The notes below the pieces were generated by a model. That model was not told where the DNA came from. It did not search any database and saw nothing but the letters and a program-made list of their open reading frames with translations. From the NCBI RefSeq assembly GCF_015207245.1, contig NZ_JADEXF010000196.1:1-6612 (forward strand): DNA of 6,612 nt, in the 5' to 3' direction. Shown here in pieces: positions 1 to 5,342 of the stretch. Within the stretch, counting starts at the first letter, position 1. The number at the start of each line of letters is the position of its first letter. The position numbers and the translations under genes were made by a program. Origin of the DNA: Nostoc cf. edaphicum LEGE 07299. GTDB lineage: Bacteria; Cyanobacteriota; Cyanobacteriia; Cyanobacteriales; Nostocaceae.

Positions 1-47
1 CCTATCTCCCTCATCTCCCCACTCTCTGCTCACCAGGACACTTACTT

Positions 48-61
48 GTAAAGAATCATAC
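48..61. promoter_or_regulatory. Candidate NtcA-binding site (GTA-N8-TAC)
   Basis: GTA at 48-50 and TAC at 59-61 are separated by exactly eight bases, which fits the palindromic consensus GTAN8TAC of the cyanobacterial nitrogen regulator NtcA. It lies 66 bp before the GTG start of the peptidoglycan-binding protein gene. Activated NtcA promoters usually have a TAN3T -10 box about 20-24 bases after the site. Here the nearest fits are TAGTAT at 88-93 (gap 26) and TATACT at 91-96 (gap 29), so the spacing is longer than usual. Only six fixed bases are involved, so chance occurrence is quite possible. Confidence 0.35.
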
Positions 62-90
62 GAAAAGTAATTATTACACATAGTAAGTAG

Positions 91-96
91 TATACT
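91..96 (+). promoter_or_regulatory. Possible -10 box of the PG-binding protein gene
   Basis: TATACT differs from TATAAT at one position and lies 30 bp before the GTG at 127, which would give a leader of roughly 20-25 nt. No good -35 hexamer lies 16-18 bp upstream, as would be expected of an activator-dependent promoter. The box is part of the 8-bp palindrome AGTATACT (89-96). Another palindrome, GTAATTATTAC, lies at 67-77. Confidence 0.35.
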
Positions 97-126
97 TTTT
101 TATAGCCATTAACTCGAAAAAAGCAA

Positions 127-1548
127 GTGAAAACAGGGGTAGCTAGCCATTTAATCAAGCTTGCCTCAGTCTACGAGGCATCCGAAAGCATCAAGGTTGT
201 TCCTATCGTAGTTAATTTTAAATTTTTAAATTGGAAAAAGTTATCGACTGGTGCTGCAATGCGTCTTTTGTCTATGGCTCTGATTACGGGGCTTCTGAGT
301 ATTGCTGGAGAAGCTTTAGCACTTCAGAAAATAGGAAGTAATGGCCCTGAAGTTAGCAGAAACCAGAGATGTTTAAAGAAGTTAGGCTATTTTAACGGCC
401 CAGTGACAGGTAAGTTTGCTAGCTTGACTCAAAATGCTGTAATCAAATTCCAGCAAGCTAATAGAATATCGGCTGATGGAGTTGTGGGTGCTAGTACTCA
501 ACGAGCCTTGCAACGAGCGTGTCAAAGTAGAAGTTCTAATAGAAATATCAGTGGAGCATCGCGATCAGCAGTTGGTCAATATCCTACTCTTTCTCAAGGC
601 AAAACTGGTGCAGCCGTCACAAGATTACAACAGCGTCTACGGCAGTTAGGCTACTTTAATACTAATCCCACTGGGAATTTTGGACCAATTACTAAAGATG
701 CTGTAATTGCATTCCAGCGAAGTTATCGCATAACTGCTAACGGGATTGTGAATCGACAAACTTGGAACGCACTAATGGGTTCCTCTCCGACTTCAGGAAG
801 ATCGAGTCTTTCCAGTCAACAAGTGAGAGAACTGCAAGTGCGTTTGCGGCAGCTAGGTTATTTAAATGCTGATGCCACTGGGAATGTTGGCCCGATGACT
901 AGAGAAGCTGTAATTGCATTCCAGCGAAATAATGGACTACCTGTTGATGGCATTGCTAATGCCCAAGTTTTGGACTCAGTGCGTAGAGTCTCTACAGGTG
1001 GTATTCAACAACCAAGTAGAAATTATCTAACTGTAGGCGATCGCGGAGAAAATGTCAGAGTAGTTCAAGAGCGTTTGGCGCAGTTGGGTTTCTCTAATGC
1101 TAATCCTGATGGACTTTTCAACGATTACACCAGACAATCTGTGGTTGCCTTCCAGCAATATTCTCGAATTAATTCTACTGGAAATGTAGATTGGCAAACT
1201 TGGGAAGCATTGGGGTTAAATGGTTCAACTGGGGGCAATTATACTCAAAATAATGATTATGTATTAGCTGACACTAACCGCTATGCATTACCTCCTGCCA
1301 ATGACTATGTAGTACCTGTTACCAATGGCAATACATTAGTTGCTAATAATCCTTACAGAGTAATAATTCCAATTTCTAGTAATGATACTCTGAGTAAAGT
1401 GCAACAATATATACCCAGCGCTGTCGCAGAGGAATCCAATTTAGGGGATTATGTGAATGCTGGAGCATTTAGCGATCGCGCCCAAGCAGAAACGCTAACC
1501 AAAAAGCTCCGCTCATTAGGTCTGGATGCACGGGTAAAATACAATTAA
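127..1548 (+). CDS. Exported peptidoglycan-binding protein: four PG_binding_1 repeats and a SPOR-like C-terminus
   Basis: The 473-residue product is probably an exported, non-enzymatic cell-wall-binding protein. Four PG_binding_1 repeats are visible at about residues 67-128, 153-217, 230-286 and 300-363, each with the LRQLGYFN-like and AVIAFQ-like core motifs. Repeat 1 is flanked by C82 and C132, the only cysteines, which could form a disulfide. A linker rich in Asn and Tyr (about 364-408) leads to residues 409-471, which resemble a cyanobacterial SPOR-type domain (YVNAGAFSDRAQAE, then LRSLGLDARV). No amidase, NlpC/P60, L,D-transpeptidase or lysozyme domain is present, so the role is binding or targeting, not cleavage. 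The GTG start at 127 has only a weak A-rich ribosome site; an in-frame TAG at 103-105 limits any extension. ATG at 259 (residue 45) is the alternative and starts exactly at a signal peptide. I keep 127 because the region before residue 45 reads like the long N-terminal extensions I remember from Nostocales homologues. Confidence 0.88.
   Translation: MKTGVASHLIKLASVYEASESIKVVPIVVNFKFLNWKKLSTGAAMRLLSMALITGLLSIAGEALALQKIGSNGPEVSRNQRCLKKLGYFNGPVTGKFASLTQNAVIKFQQANRISADGVVGASTQRALQRACQSRSSNRNISGASRSAVGQYPTLSQGKTGAAVTRLQQRLRQLGYFNTNPTGNFGPITKDAVIAFQRSYRITANGIVNRQTWNALMGSSPTSGRSSLSSQQVRELQVRLRQLGYLNADATGNVGPMTREAVIAFQRNNGLPVDGIANAQVLDSVRRVSTGGIQQPSRNYLTVGDRGENVRVVQERLAQLGFSNANPDGLFNDYTRQSVVAFQQYSRINSTGNVDWQTWEALGLNGSTGGNYTQNNDYVLADTNRYALPPANDYVVPVTNGNTLVANNPYRVIIPISSNDTLSKVQQYIPSAVAEESNLGDYVNAGAFSDRAQAETLTKKLRSLGLDARVKYN
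259..321 (+). other. Signal peptide segment and alternative ATG start
   Basis: Residues 45-65 run from an internal Met-Arg through a hydrophobic core (LLSMALITGLLSIAG) to Ala-Leu-Ala, a classical signal peptidase I site, with cleavage predicted after residue 65. If translation begins at 127, this hydrophobic core follows a 44-residue n-region containing several lysines, which is unusually long. If it begins at 259, the protein has a standard 21-residue signal peptide. No clear Shine-Dalgarno sequence lies at the right distance before 259. Confidence 0.6.
700..928 (+). repeat. 22-bp exact direct repeat between PG-binding domains 2 and 3
   Basis: Positions 700-721 and 907-928 are identical over 22 bp, spaced 207 bp (69 codons) apart. 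They encode the same AVIAFQR core in domains 2 and 3. The stretches before them, coding RLRQLGY, are also similar at the DNA level, which suggests that these two domains arose by a more recent duplication, or gene conversion, than domains 1 and 4. Confidence 0.85.
1545..1548. other. Shared TTAA stop codons of convergent genes
   Basis: The palindrome TTAA supplies TAA at 1546-1548 for the rightward PG-binding gene and TAA (complement of 1545-1547) for leftward sbcC. The 3' ends therefore overlap by 4 bp, with no room for an intergenic terminator. I found only a weak TTGA/TCAA hairpin at 1550-1562 next to it. Each transcript probably extends into the other gene as antisense RNA. Confidence 0.9.
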
Positions 1549-4500
1549 ATTGACAAGCTCAACTGTGAACCTTCCTGAGTTTTATTGACTTCAATCCTGG
1601 CTTGGAAGGCTTCTTTGAGGTGGGGCATGTGGGTAACGGTGAGGATGCAGGCAAAATCGGAAGCGATCGCATTAATCGCGGCAATCAAGCGATCGCATCC
1701 TTCAGCATCTTGTGTACCAAAACCTTCATCCACAATCAACAATTGCAACGCCGCCCCCGCCCGTTGCGCTAATAATTTCGCCAAAGCTAAACGGATGGCA
1801 AAGTTAATTCTAAAGGCTTCCCCACCAGAGTAAGTTTCATAAGCTCGTGTTCCTCTAGAATCGGCGATTAAAATATCTAAGGTATCTATTAGCTTGGCAT
1901 TTTTCTTGGTTGATTTAGCACTGCGCCCAGCTTTTTGAGTAATAAATTGTACATGAAATTGATTACCACTCAGCCGCGAAAGTAGTTGATTTGTCTCGGC
2001 TTCCAGTTGCGGTAACACATTCTCAATCATCAGTGCTTGGATACCATTTTTACCAAAAGCTTGCGCTAATTCCTGATAAACCCGATATTCCTGCTTGCAA
2101 GATTGTAATTGCTGCTGCTGTTGGTCATACTGAATTTGCAGCGTTTCGAGTTGATGCGCCAGCTGTTCTAAACGCCCCAACTTTGTAATTTGCTCATCGA
2201 GTTGCCGTCTGCGGATTGCTAACTGCTGCTCTAAAGCTTGAATTTGGGCAGATGGGTTAGCTGTTGCTTGTAGTTGCTGAATAATGCTTTCGATTTGGCT
2301 GCCGAGTTTTTGCCGCTCCGTAACTCTGGCGCTTCTAGACTCTTCTAACTCTTGCAACCTCGTCTGGAGTTGGGGATACTGCTGCTGGGCTGATAACAGT
2401 TGTTGATACCGCAAATGCCAAGATTGAGCTTTCTTTGCAGCCATACGCAGATTGTTGTGCTGCTCGGAACTGTAGCCAATTTCAGTAATGTGACGCTCAA
2501 GAGCCGCGATTTGTTTAGCACATTCAGAATCAATCTGATCCTGTTGGATTCTGGCTTGTAATTGGTCAATTTGGGATTGTAATTCTGGTTTTCTGGCTAA
2601 TAGTTGCGCTTGTCGCTTAGTTGCATCTTTAATCTGCCCTTGTTTAATTTCTGCCCATCGCCACCGCTCAACTTCACTCCGGGCAAGGGCATGATCTTGC
2701 TCATTATAATTCACTTGTTGCAGATATTGGTCTAGTTGCCGGAGTTCAGCTTGTTTATCAGGAGCGTAATCACCAGCTTGGAGCGATCGCTCTAAATGCT
2801 GTTTTTCAGCAGCAATTTGTTGTAACTGTTGTTGCACATCAGTTGTCGCTTCTAACTGGGCTGCCAACTGTCCCCGTTGTTCGCGTAAACCATCATAACC
2901 TGCCAATTGTTGGGATATATCGCGATATTCCTGCCTCAATACCTGAATTTCTCGGTCAGACACAGCCATTTGTTCTCGCACTACCCAAAACTGCCCTTGA
3001 GTATCCTCTAACTCACTTTGGGTTTTTTCTACCACCCGACTCCAGTGATGTTCGTCTAAAGGACGTTCACATAATGGACAAAGTGCTTCAGGATTTTGCA
3101 GCATAAGCAATTTCTGCTCTAATTCTCCCAGCAGTTTTTCATAATCCCGTTGATGAGCTTGCAGACGTTCGATAAAGTGACGCCTTTCTTGCCCTTTTTC
3201 TTGGACTCGTTGCAGATAAACTCGCTTTTTCTCCAGTTCCTCAATCTGAATTGCCACATCCATCACCGCTTGTTGCAGTTGCGGTTGGCGACTGTGCTGG
3301 CGTTGCAATTGGTTCTCAGTACTTTGCAGTTGTTCGAGTCGCGCTACTAAACCAGCATGAGTGCGATCGAGTTGGCTTTGTAAAGTTGCTCGTTGTTGCA
3401 ACAACGGAGTAACTTGCATTTGCAGTTGATCTAAACGAGCAACATGGTGACGGGCTGCGGTTAGCTGTGACAAAGCAACTTCGACTTCACCTGATTTAGT
3501 GAGAGTTTGTTGAATATCTCGCTCTTGCTGCTGTAAAGCTTCTAGCTGCGCTTGGGCTTGTTGCAGTTGCCGTTCAATTTCGTGAATTTGTTTGGTAAGC
3601 TGTTGTTGCTTTTGTTGGCGATTCTGTTGGGCGCGGGTGTATTCTTCAAATTTGACAGCAAAGGCTTCTTCTTGAGATTGTAGACTTTGATATTGGGCGT
3701 ATCCAGCTTTAATCTCAGCTTCTTGGTGTAATATTTTTTCTAAATCTGATAGCTGAGAGCCAATTGCTGATTGTTCTTGTTGGAGGCGATCGCAATCTTG
3801 GGTAAGATTTTGGTATTGCTGCTTTATAAAATTAAGTTGTTGTTCCCAATTTTGGCGCTGGTGCTGGACAACTTGCAAACTTTGCAATTGAATATTATCA
3901 AAGGCTTGCACCTGTTGCAGTTGGTTGAGTTCGGCTTCTAACTCCACTCTTTGCGCTTGGGTGATTTCGCGTTGTTGCAGCTGAATTTTTATCGACTCCA
4001 AAGAACGCTCTAACTCTACTGCCTGGGCTTTGAACTGACGAGAAGATTCCTTTGCCCGTTCTTCCAAATCATCGTACTGATTGAGTTTCAACAACTCCGC
4101 TAAAATTTCTTTGCGTTCTGTGGGACGCTTGAGCATGAATTCATCTGCACGACCTTGACGTAAGTAGGCAGAATTAATAAATGTATCGTAATCAAGCTTG
4201 ATGTGTTCTAAAATCAAATCCTGTGTTGCTCTTACCCCTTTGCCGGTGAGGGAGCGAAACCCAGATGGTATTTCTATTTGAAATTCAAGAACGCTAGTAC
4301 CTCCCCGAATTCGGGTACGAATCACCCGATATTTTTGCTGGTTACTTTGGAAAGTAAAATCAACCCGAACTTCTTTTGCACCAGAATAGATGACATCATC
4401 TTCAACAGTGGCACGGCTTTCACCCCAAATTGCCCAAGTGATTGCTTCTAAAAGGGAGGATTTACCCGCACCATTGGAACCACAAATACAAGCCGTATGC

Positions 4501-4571
4501 AAACCACCAAAATCTAAAGTTGCATCACGGTAACTGAGGAAGTTTTTGAGGATAAGTTGTACTGGGATCAT
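1545..4571 (-). CDS. sbcC: SbcC/Rad50-type SMC-like ATPase, subunit of the SbcCD nuclease
   Basis: SbcC dimerises and works with the nuclease SbcD (Mre11 homologue) to open DNA hairpins and trim blocked double-strand ends in the cytoplasm. The 1008-residue product is full length for the family. Visible motifs are Walker A GSNGAGKSS (31-39), the Q-loop glutamine Q139 in LRQG, the zinc-hook CPLC (C498, C501), the ABC signature YSGGEAF (914-920), Walker B LLIVDE ending D948-E949, a D-loop near 952-955 and the H-loop histidine H981. Two glutamine-rich coiled-coil arms, about 165-490 and 510-835, are nearly equal in length around the hook, which argues for an intact gene. The ATG at 4571 begins MIPVQLILKNFLSY, the normal family N-terminus; no clear Shine-Dalgarno precedes it. 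The gene is monocistronic as far as visible: sbcD is absent, and the neighbour downstream is convergent. A LexA-like site lies 38 bp upstream of the start. Confidence 0.96.
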   Translation of the reverse strand: MIPVQLILKNFLSYRDATLDFGGLHTACICGSNGAGKSSLLEAITWAIWGESRATVEDDVIYSGAKEVRVDFTFQSNQQKYRVIRTRIRGGTSVLEFQIEIPSGFRSLTGKGVRATQDLILEHIKLDYDTFINSAYLRQGRADEFMLKRPTERKEILAELLKLNQYDDLEERAKESSRQFKAQAVELERSLESIKIQLQQREITQAQRVELEAELNQLQQVQAFDNIQLQSLQVVQHQRQNWEQQLNFIKQQYQNLTQDCDRLQQEQSAIGSQLSDLEKILHQEAEIKAGYAQYQSLQSQEEAFAVKFEEYTRAQQNRQQKQQQLTKQIHEIERQLQQAQAQLEALQQQERDIQQTLTKSGEVEVALSQLTAARHHVARLDQLQMQVTPLLQQRATLQSQLDRTHAGLVARLEQLQSTENQLQRQHSRQPQLQQAVMDVAIQIEELEKKRVYLQRVQEKGQERRHFIERLQAHQRDYEKLLGELEQKLLMLQNPEALCPLCERPLDEHHWSRVVEKTQSELEDTQGQFWVVREQMAVSDREIQVLRQEYRDISQQLAGYDGLREQRGQLAAQLEATTDVQQQLQQIAAEKQHLERSLQAGDYAPDKQAELRQLDQYLQQVNYNEQDHALARSEVERWRWAEIKQGQIKDATKRQAQLLARKPELQSQIDQLQARIQQDQIDSECAKQIAALERHITEIGYSSEQHNNLRMAAKKAQSWHLRYQQLLSAQQQYPQLQTRLQELEESRSARVTERQKLGSQIESIIQQLQATANPSAQIQALEQQLAIRRRQLDEQITKLGRLEQLAHQLETLQIQYDQQQQQLQSCKQEYRVYQELAQAFGKNGIQALMIENVLPQLEAETNQLLSRLSGNQFHVQFITQKAGRSAKSTKKNAKLIDTLDILIADSRGTRAYETYSGGEAFRINFAIRLALAKLLAQRAGAALQLLIVDEGFGTQDAEGCDRLIAAINAIASDFACILTVTHMPHLKEAFQARIEVNKTQEGSQLSLSI

Positions 4572-4574
4572 TCA

Positions 4575-4584
4575 CGCTATAGCG
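4575..4584. repeat. 10-bp palindrome abutting the sbcC start codon
   Basis: CGCTATAGCG is a perfect palindrome ending 3 bp before the sbcC ATG, in the place where a ribosome-binding site would be. It could fold weakly in the mRNA or bind a protein. It also means sbcC has no recognisable Shine-Dalgarno sequence. Confidence 0.45.
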
Positions 4585-4608
4585 CCACATCTACTTTTAA
4601 TAATTAAC

Positions 4609-4622
4609 AGTACAGATGCACT
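4609..4622. promoter_or_regulatory. Candidate LexA box upstream of sbcC
   Basis: AGTACAGATGCACT matches the cyanobacterial LexA consensus RGTACNNNDGTWCB (as I remember it) at all constrained positions but one, C in place of T at 4619; read on the other strand it also has a single mismatch. It lies 38-51 bp upstream of the sbcC ATG, where a bound repressor could block transcription. It sits within a wider inverted repeat, AACAGT (4606-4611) and ACTGTT (4620-4625). An SOS-type control of a double-strand-break repair gene would make sense. No confident sbcC promoter hexamers were found to fix its position relative to the transcription start. Confidence 0.4.
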
Positions 4623-4693
4623 GTTTGTTAGTTTAGCTATCTAGATATCAGGTTTCTAGTCTTGAAGACATCAATTTTACAAAAATTAACAAT

Positions 4694-4822
4694 ATGATGA
4701 GTCAATTTTTCTTGTTCCATAAAGAACTTTTGCTATCTTCGGAGAAAAACGAAACTCATCTGGAGGCTTTTAGTTATTTCTTTGTGTTGACTGAGAGAAA
4801 AATATCAAAAGAAGAGTTGTAG
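4694..4822 (+). CDS. Doubtful small hypothetical ORF (42 aa)
   Basis: ATG-ATG at 4694-4699 opens a 42-codon frame ending in TAG at 4820-4822. The product begins MMSQFFLFHKELL and ends in a charged stretch ERKISKEEL. No Shine-Dalgarno sequence precedes it and I recognise no family. The frame is open back to 4637 without another standard start, so it could also be the relic of a longer gene. It lies on the strand that runs into the hairpin at 4928-4947, about 105 bp downstream. Chance cannot be excluded in such AT-rich DNA. Confidence 0.2.
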   Translation: MMSQFFLFHKELLLSSEKNETHLEAFSYFFVLTERKISKEEL

Positions 4823-4838
4823 GAGATTATTTTTGCTT

Positions 4839-4887
4839 GAATTCCCCAAGGTTATCTACTTTCCAGAAGCAGACTAGCTGGGAATTC
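4839..4887. repeat. Inverted repeat GAATTCCC / GGGAATTC
   Basis: GAATTCCC (4839-4846) and GGGAATTC (4880-4887) are perfect 8-bp inverted arms separated by 33 bp. The interior can form a small inner CTT/AAG stem near 4859-4869. The left arm also takes part in an alternative 4-bp stem CTTG (4836-4839) with CAAG (4847-4850), so two structures compete. Lying just before the terminator hairpin at 4928, it could be the body of a small RNA transcribed rightward, or simply a protein-binding or chance repeat. Confidence 0.4.
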
Positions 4888-4927
4888 TCTTAGCGGATCG
4901 CTTTTTGTGGATAATTCTAAAAAATTA

Positions 4928-4947
4928 AAACCCGCGATGGCGGGTTT
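4928..4947. terminator. Bidirectional intrinsic terminator hairpin
   Basis: AAACCCGC (4928-4935), loop GATG, GCGGGTTT (4940-4947) form a perfect 8-bp stem with a 4-nt loop. Rightward, the stem is followed by TTT-CGTTTA, a modest U-tract. Leftward, the complement continues TTTTAATTTTTTAG, a much better U-tract, so the hairpin should stop leftward transcripts more efficiently. No established gene ends here on either strand: sbcC starts 357 bp to the left and runs away, and the methyltransferase starts to the right. It may end an unannotated RNA or insulate sbcC from leftward read-through. Confidence 0.75.
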
Positions 4948-5053
4948 CGTTTATATGGTTGTCCGAATTTTAGTCGCCAAAACATAATTTTAGTTTGGCT
5001 AGTCGCGATCGCCCTCTGGAATTTCGTTATTTGTATAAAGCACAGCACCCTGT

Positions 5054-5164
5054 ATGCGGGAGTTATGGACGACTGTGTGCAACTTGCACAGGCTTTGGAT
5101 CAAGTTAAAAACGTTGACTGCAAGGGGATTGGTGAAGTTTTGTAAAGGTGCAGAGAGGTTTTGA
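5054..5164 (+). CDS. Very doubtful 36-aa ORF
   Basis: ATG at 5054 opens 36 codons ending in TGA at 5162-5164. The translation, beginning MRELWTTVCNLHRLW and ending KFCKGAERF, is rich in basic and aromatic residues. An overlapping 26-codon frame starts with ATG at 5065 and ends at 5145. Neither has a well-placed ribosome site (GGGAG at 5058-5062 is only 2 nt before the second ATG). I list it because the stretch could belong to a repeated intergenic element or a gene relic, which a similarity search would settle. Confidence 0.12.
   Translation: MRELWTTVCNLHRLWIKLKTLTARGLVKFCKGAERF
5076..5090. repeat. 15-bp perfect palindrome, operator-like
   Basis: TGTGCAA-C-TTGCACA has 7-bp arms around a single central base. 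The centre is too tight for a stable RNA hairpin using all the pairs, so protein binding to the DNA is the more natural reading. It lies about 250 bp upstream of the methyltransferase start. I do not recognise a specific regulator. Confidence 0.45.
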
Positions 5165-5181
5165 GTAAAACTTCCACCCCC

Positions 5182-5203
5182 AAACGTAGAAATAAGTACG
5201 TTT
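5182..5203. promoter_or_regulatory. Extended inverted repeat containing GTA-N8-TAC
   Basis: AAACGTA (5182-5188) and TACGTTT (5197-5203) are perfect 7-bp arms around eight bases, and their inner ends make GTAN8TAC at 5186-5199, the NtcA consensus. TATAGT (5227-5232) fits a TAN3T -10 box, but at a gap of 27 bases instead of the usual 20-24. Alternatively, the repeat is an RNA hairpin followed by TTTTCTT and acts as a weak rightward terminator. The sequence alone does not decide between these readings. Confidence 0.35.
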
Positions 5204-5258
5204 TCTTACCAATGATTCCGGATCGCTATAGTAATAGTATTGTAAAATTGTAGGGCTT

Positions 5259-5287
5259 TTGTTTACTAATTATATTAGCTATATTAT
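5259..5287 (+). promoter_or_regulatory. Candidate sigma70-type promoter of the methyltransferase gene
   Basis: TTGTTT (5259-5264) and TATTAT (5282-5287) are separated by 17 bp. The -10 matches TATAAT at five of six positions and the -35 matches TTGACA at three. Transcription would start near 5294, giving a leader of about 50 nt before the GTG at 5343. The surrounding DNA is very AT-rich, so other -10-like boxes such as TATATA near 5304 are available. Confidence 0.4.
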
Positions 5288-5331
5288 TAAATTCATAGCT
5301 CTGTATATAGGACATTAGTGCTAATAGCAAC

Positions 5332-5336
5332 GAGGA
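5332..5336 (+). promoter_or_regulatory. Ribosome-binding site fixing the GTG start of the methyltransferase
   Basis: GAGGA lies 6 nt before the GTG at 5343. An in-frame TAG at 5325-5327 bars a longer product, and no ATG occurs in frame between that stop and conserved motif I. This GTG is therefore the only good start. Confidence 0.75.
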
Positions 5337-5342
5337 TATTGT

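Larger units (their letters stand above)
1037..5012. repeat. Seven dispersed HIP1 octamers (GCGATCGC)
   Basis: Exact copies lie at 1037-1044 and 1472-1479 (PG-binding gene), 1663-1670, 1689-1696, 2783-2790 and 3786-3793 (sbcC), and 5005-5012 (intergenic). Only these octamers are the repeat, not the sequence between them. This is far above the chance expectation of about 0.1 per 6.6 kb and marks the host as a HIP1-rich cyanobacterium. None occurs in the 1270 bp of the methyltransferase gene. Confidence 0.95.
4572..5342. other. 771-bp intergenic region between divergent sbcC and the methyltransferase gene
   Basis: No reading frame of convincing length exists on either strand. The left part (4572-4640) holds sbcC upstream signals. 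The middle (4690-4950) holds a doubtful 42-codon ORF, an 8-bp inverted repeat and a terminator hairpin. The right part (4951-5342) holds a HIP1 site, a 15-bp palindrome, two short overlapping ORFs, small hairpins and the methyltransferase promoter region. Other small repeats are TAGTCGC at 4971-4977 and 5000-5006, flanking a GCCAAA/TTTGGC inverted repeat (4976-4999), and a GTTTT/AAAAC hairpin at 5158-5171. The length and amount of structure leave room for an unannotated small RNA or a decayed gene. Confidence 0.7.

Noticed and set aside
1..34. Pyrimidine-rich CTC/TCTCCCC tract that looked like a possible short repeat or CRISPR edge
   Set aside because: No regular unit-and-spacer pattern continues into the window; it is probably the end of a low-complexity intergenic tract, and only 34 bp are visible.
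2345..2569. Leftward 74-codon frame overlapping sbcC out of frame
   Set aside because: It lies wholly inside the coiled-coil coding region in another frame, and the SbcC frame is continuous through it.
3060..3090. CPLC motif considered as part of a separate zinc-finger protein
   Set aside because: It sits at the exact centre of the two SbcC coiled-coil arms and is the expected zinc hook.
1585..3350. Several rightward frames of 65-87 codons inside sbcC (1585-1833, 1991-2188, 2843-3106, 3150-3350)
   Set aside because: They are antisense to the conserved SbcC coding sequence, have no family resemblance or ribosome sites, and are explained by the glutamine-rich composition of the real gene.
4836..4850. 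CTTG-N7-CAAG stem resembling a tRNA anticodon or T arm
   Set aside because: No acceptor, D or properly spaced T arm surrounds it, and the loop does not match the conserved T-loop bases.
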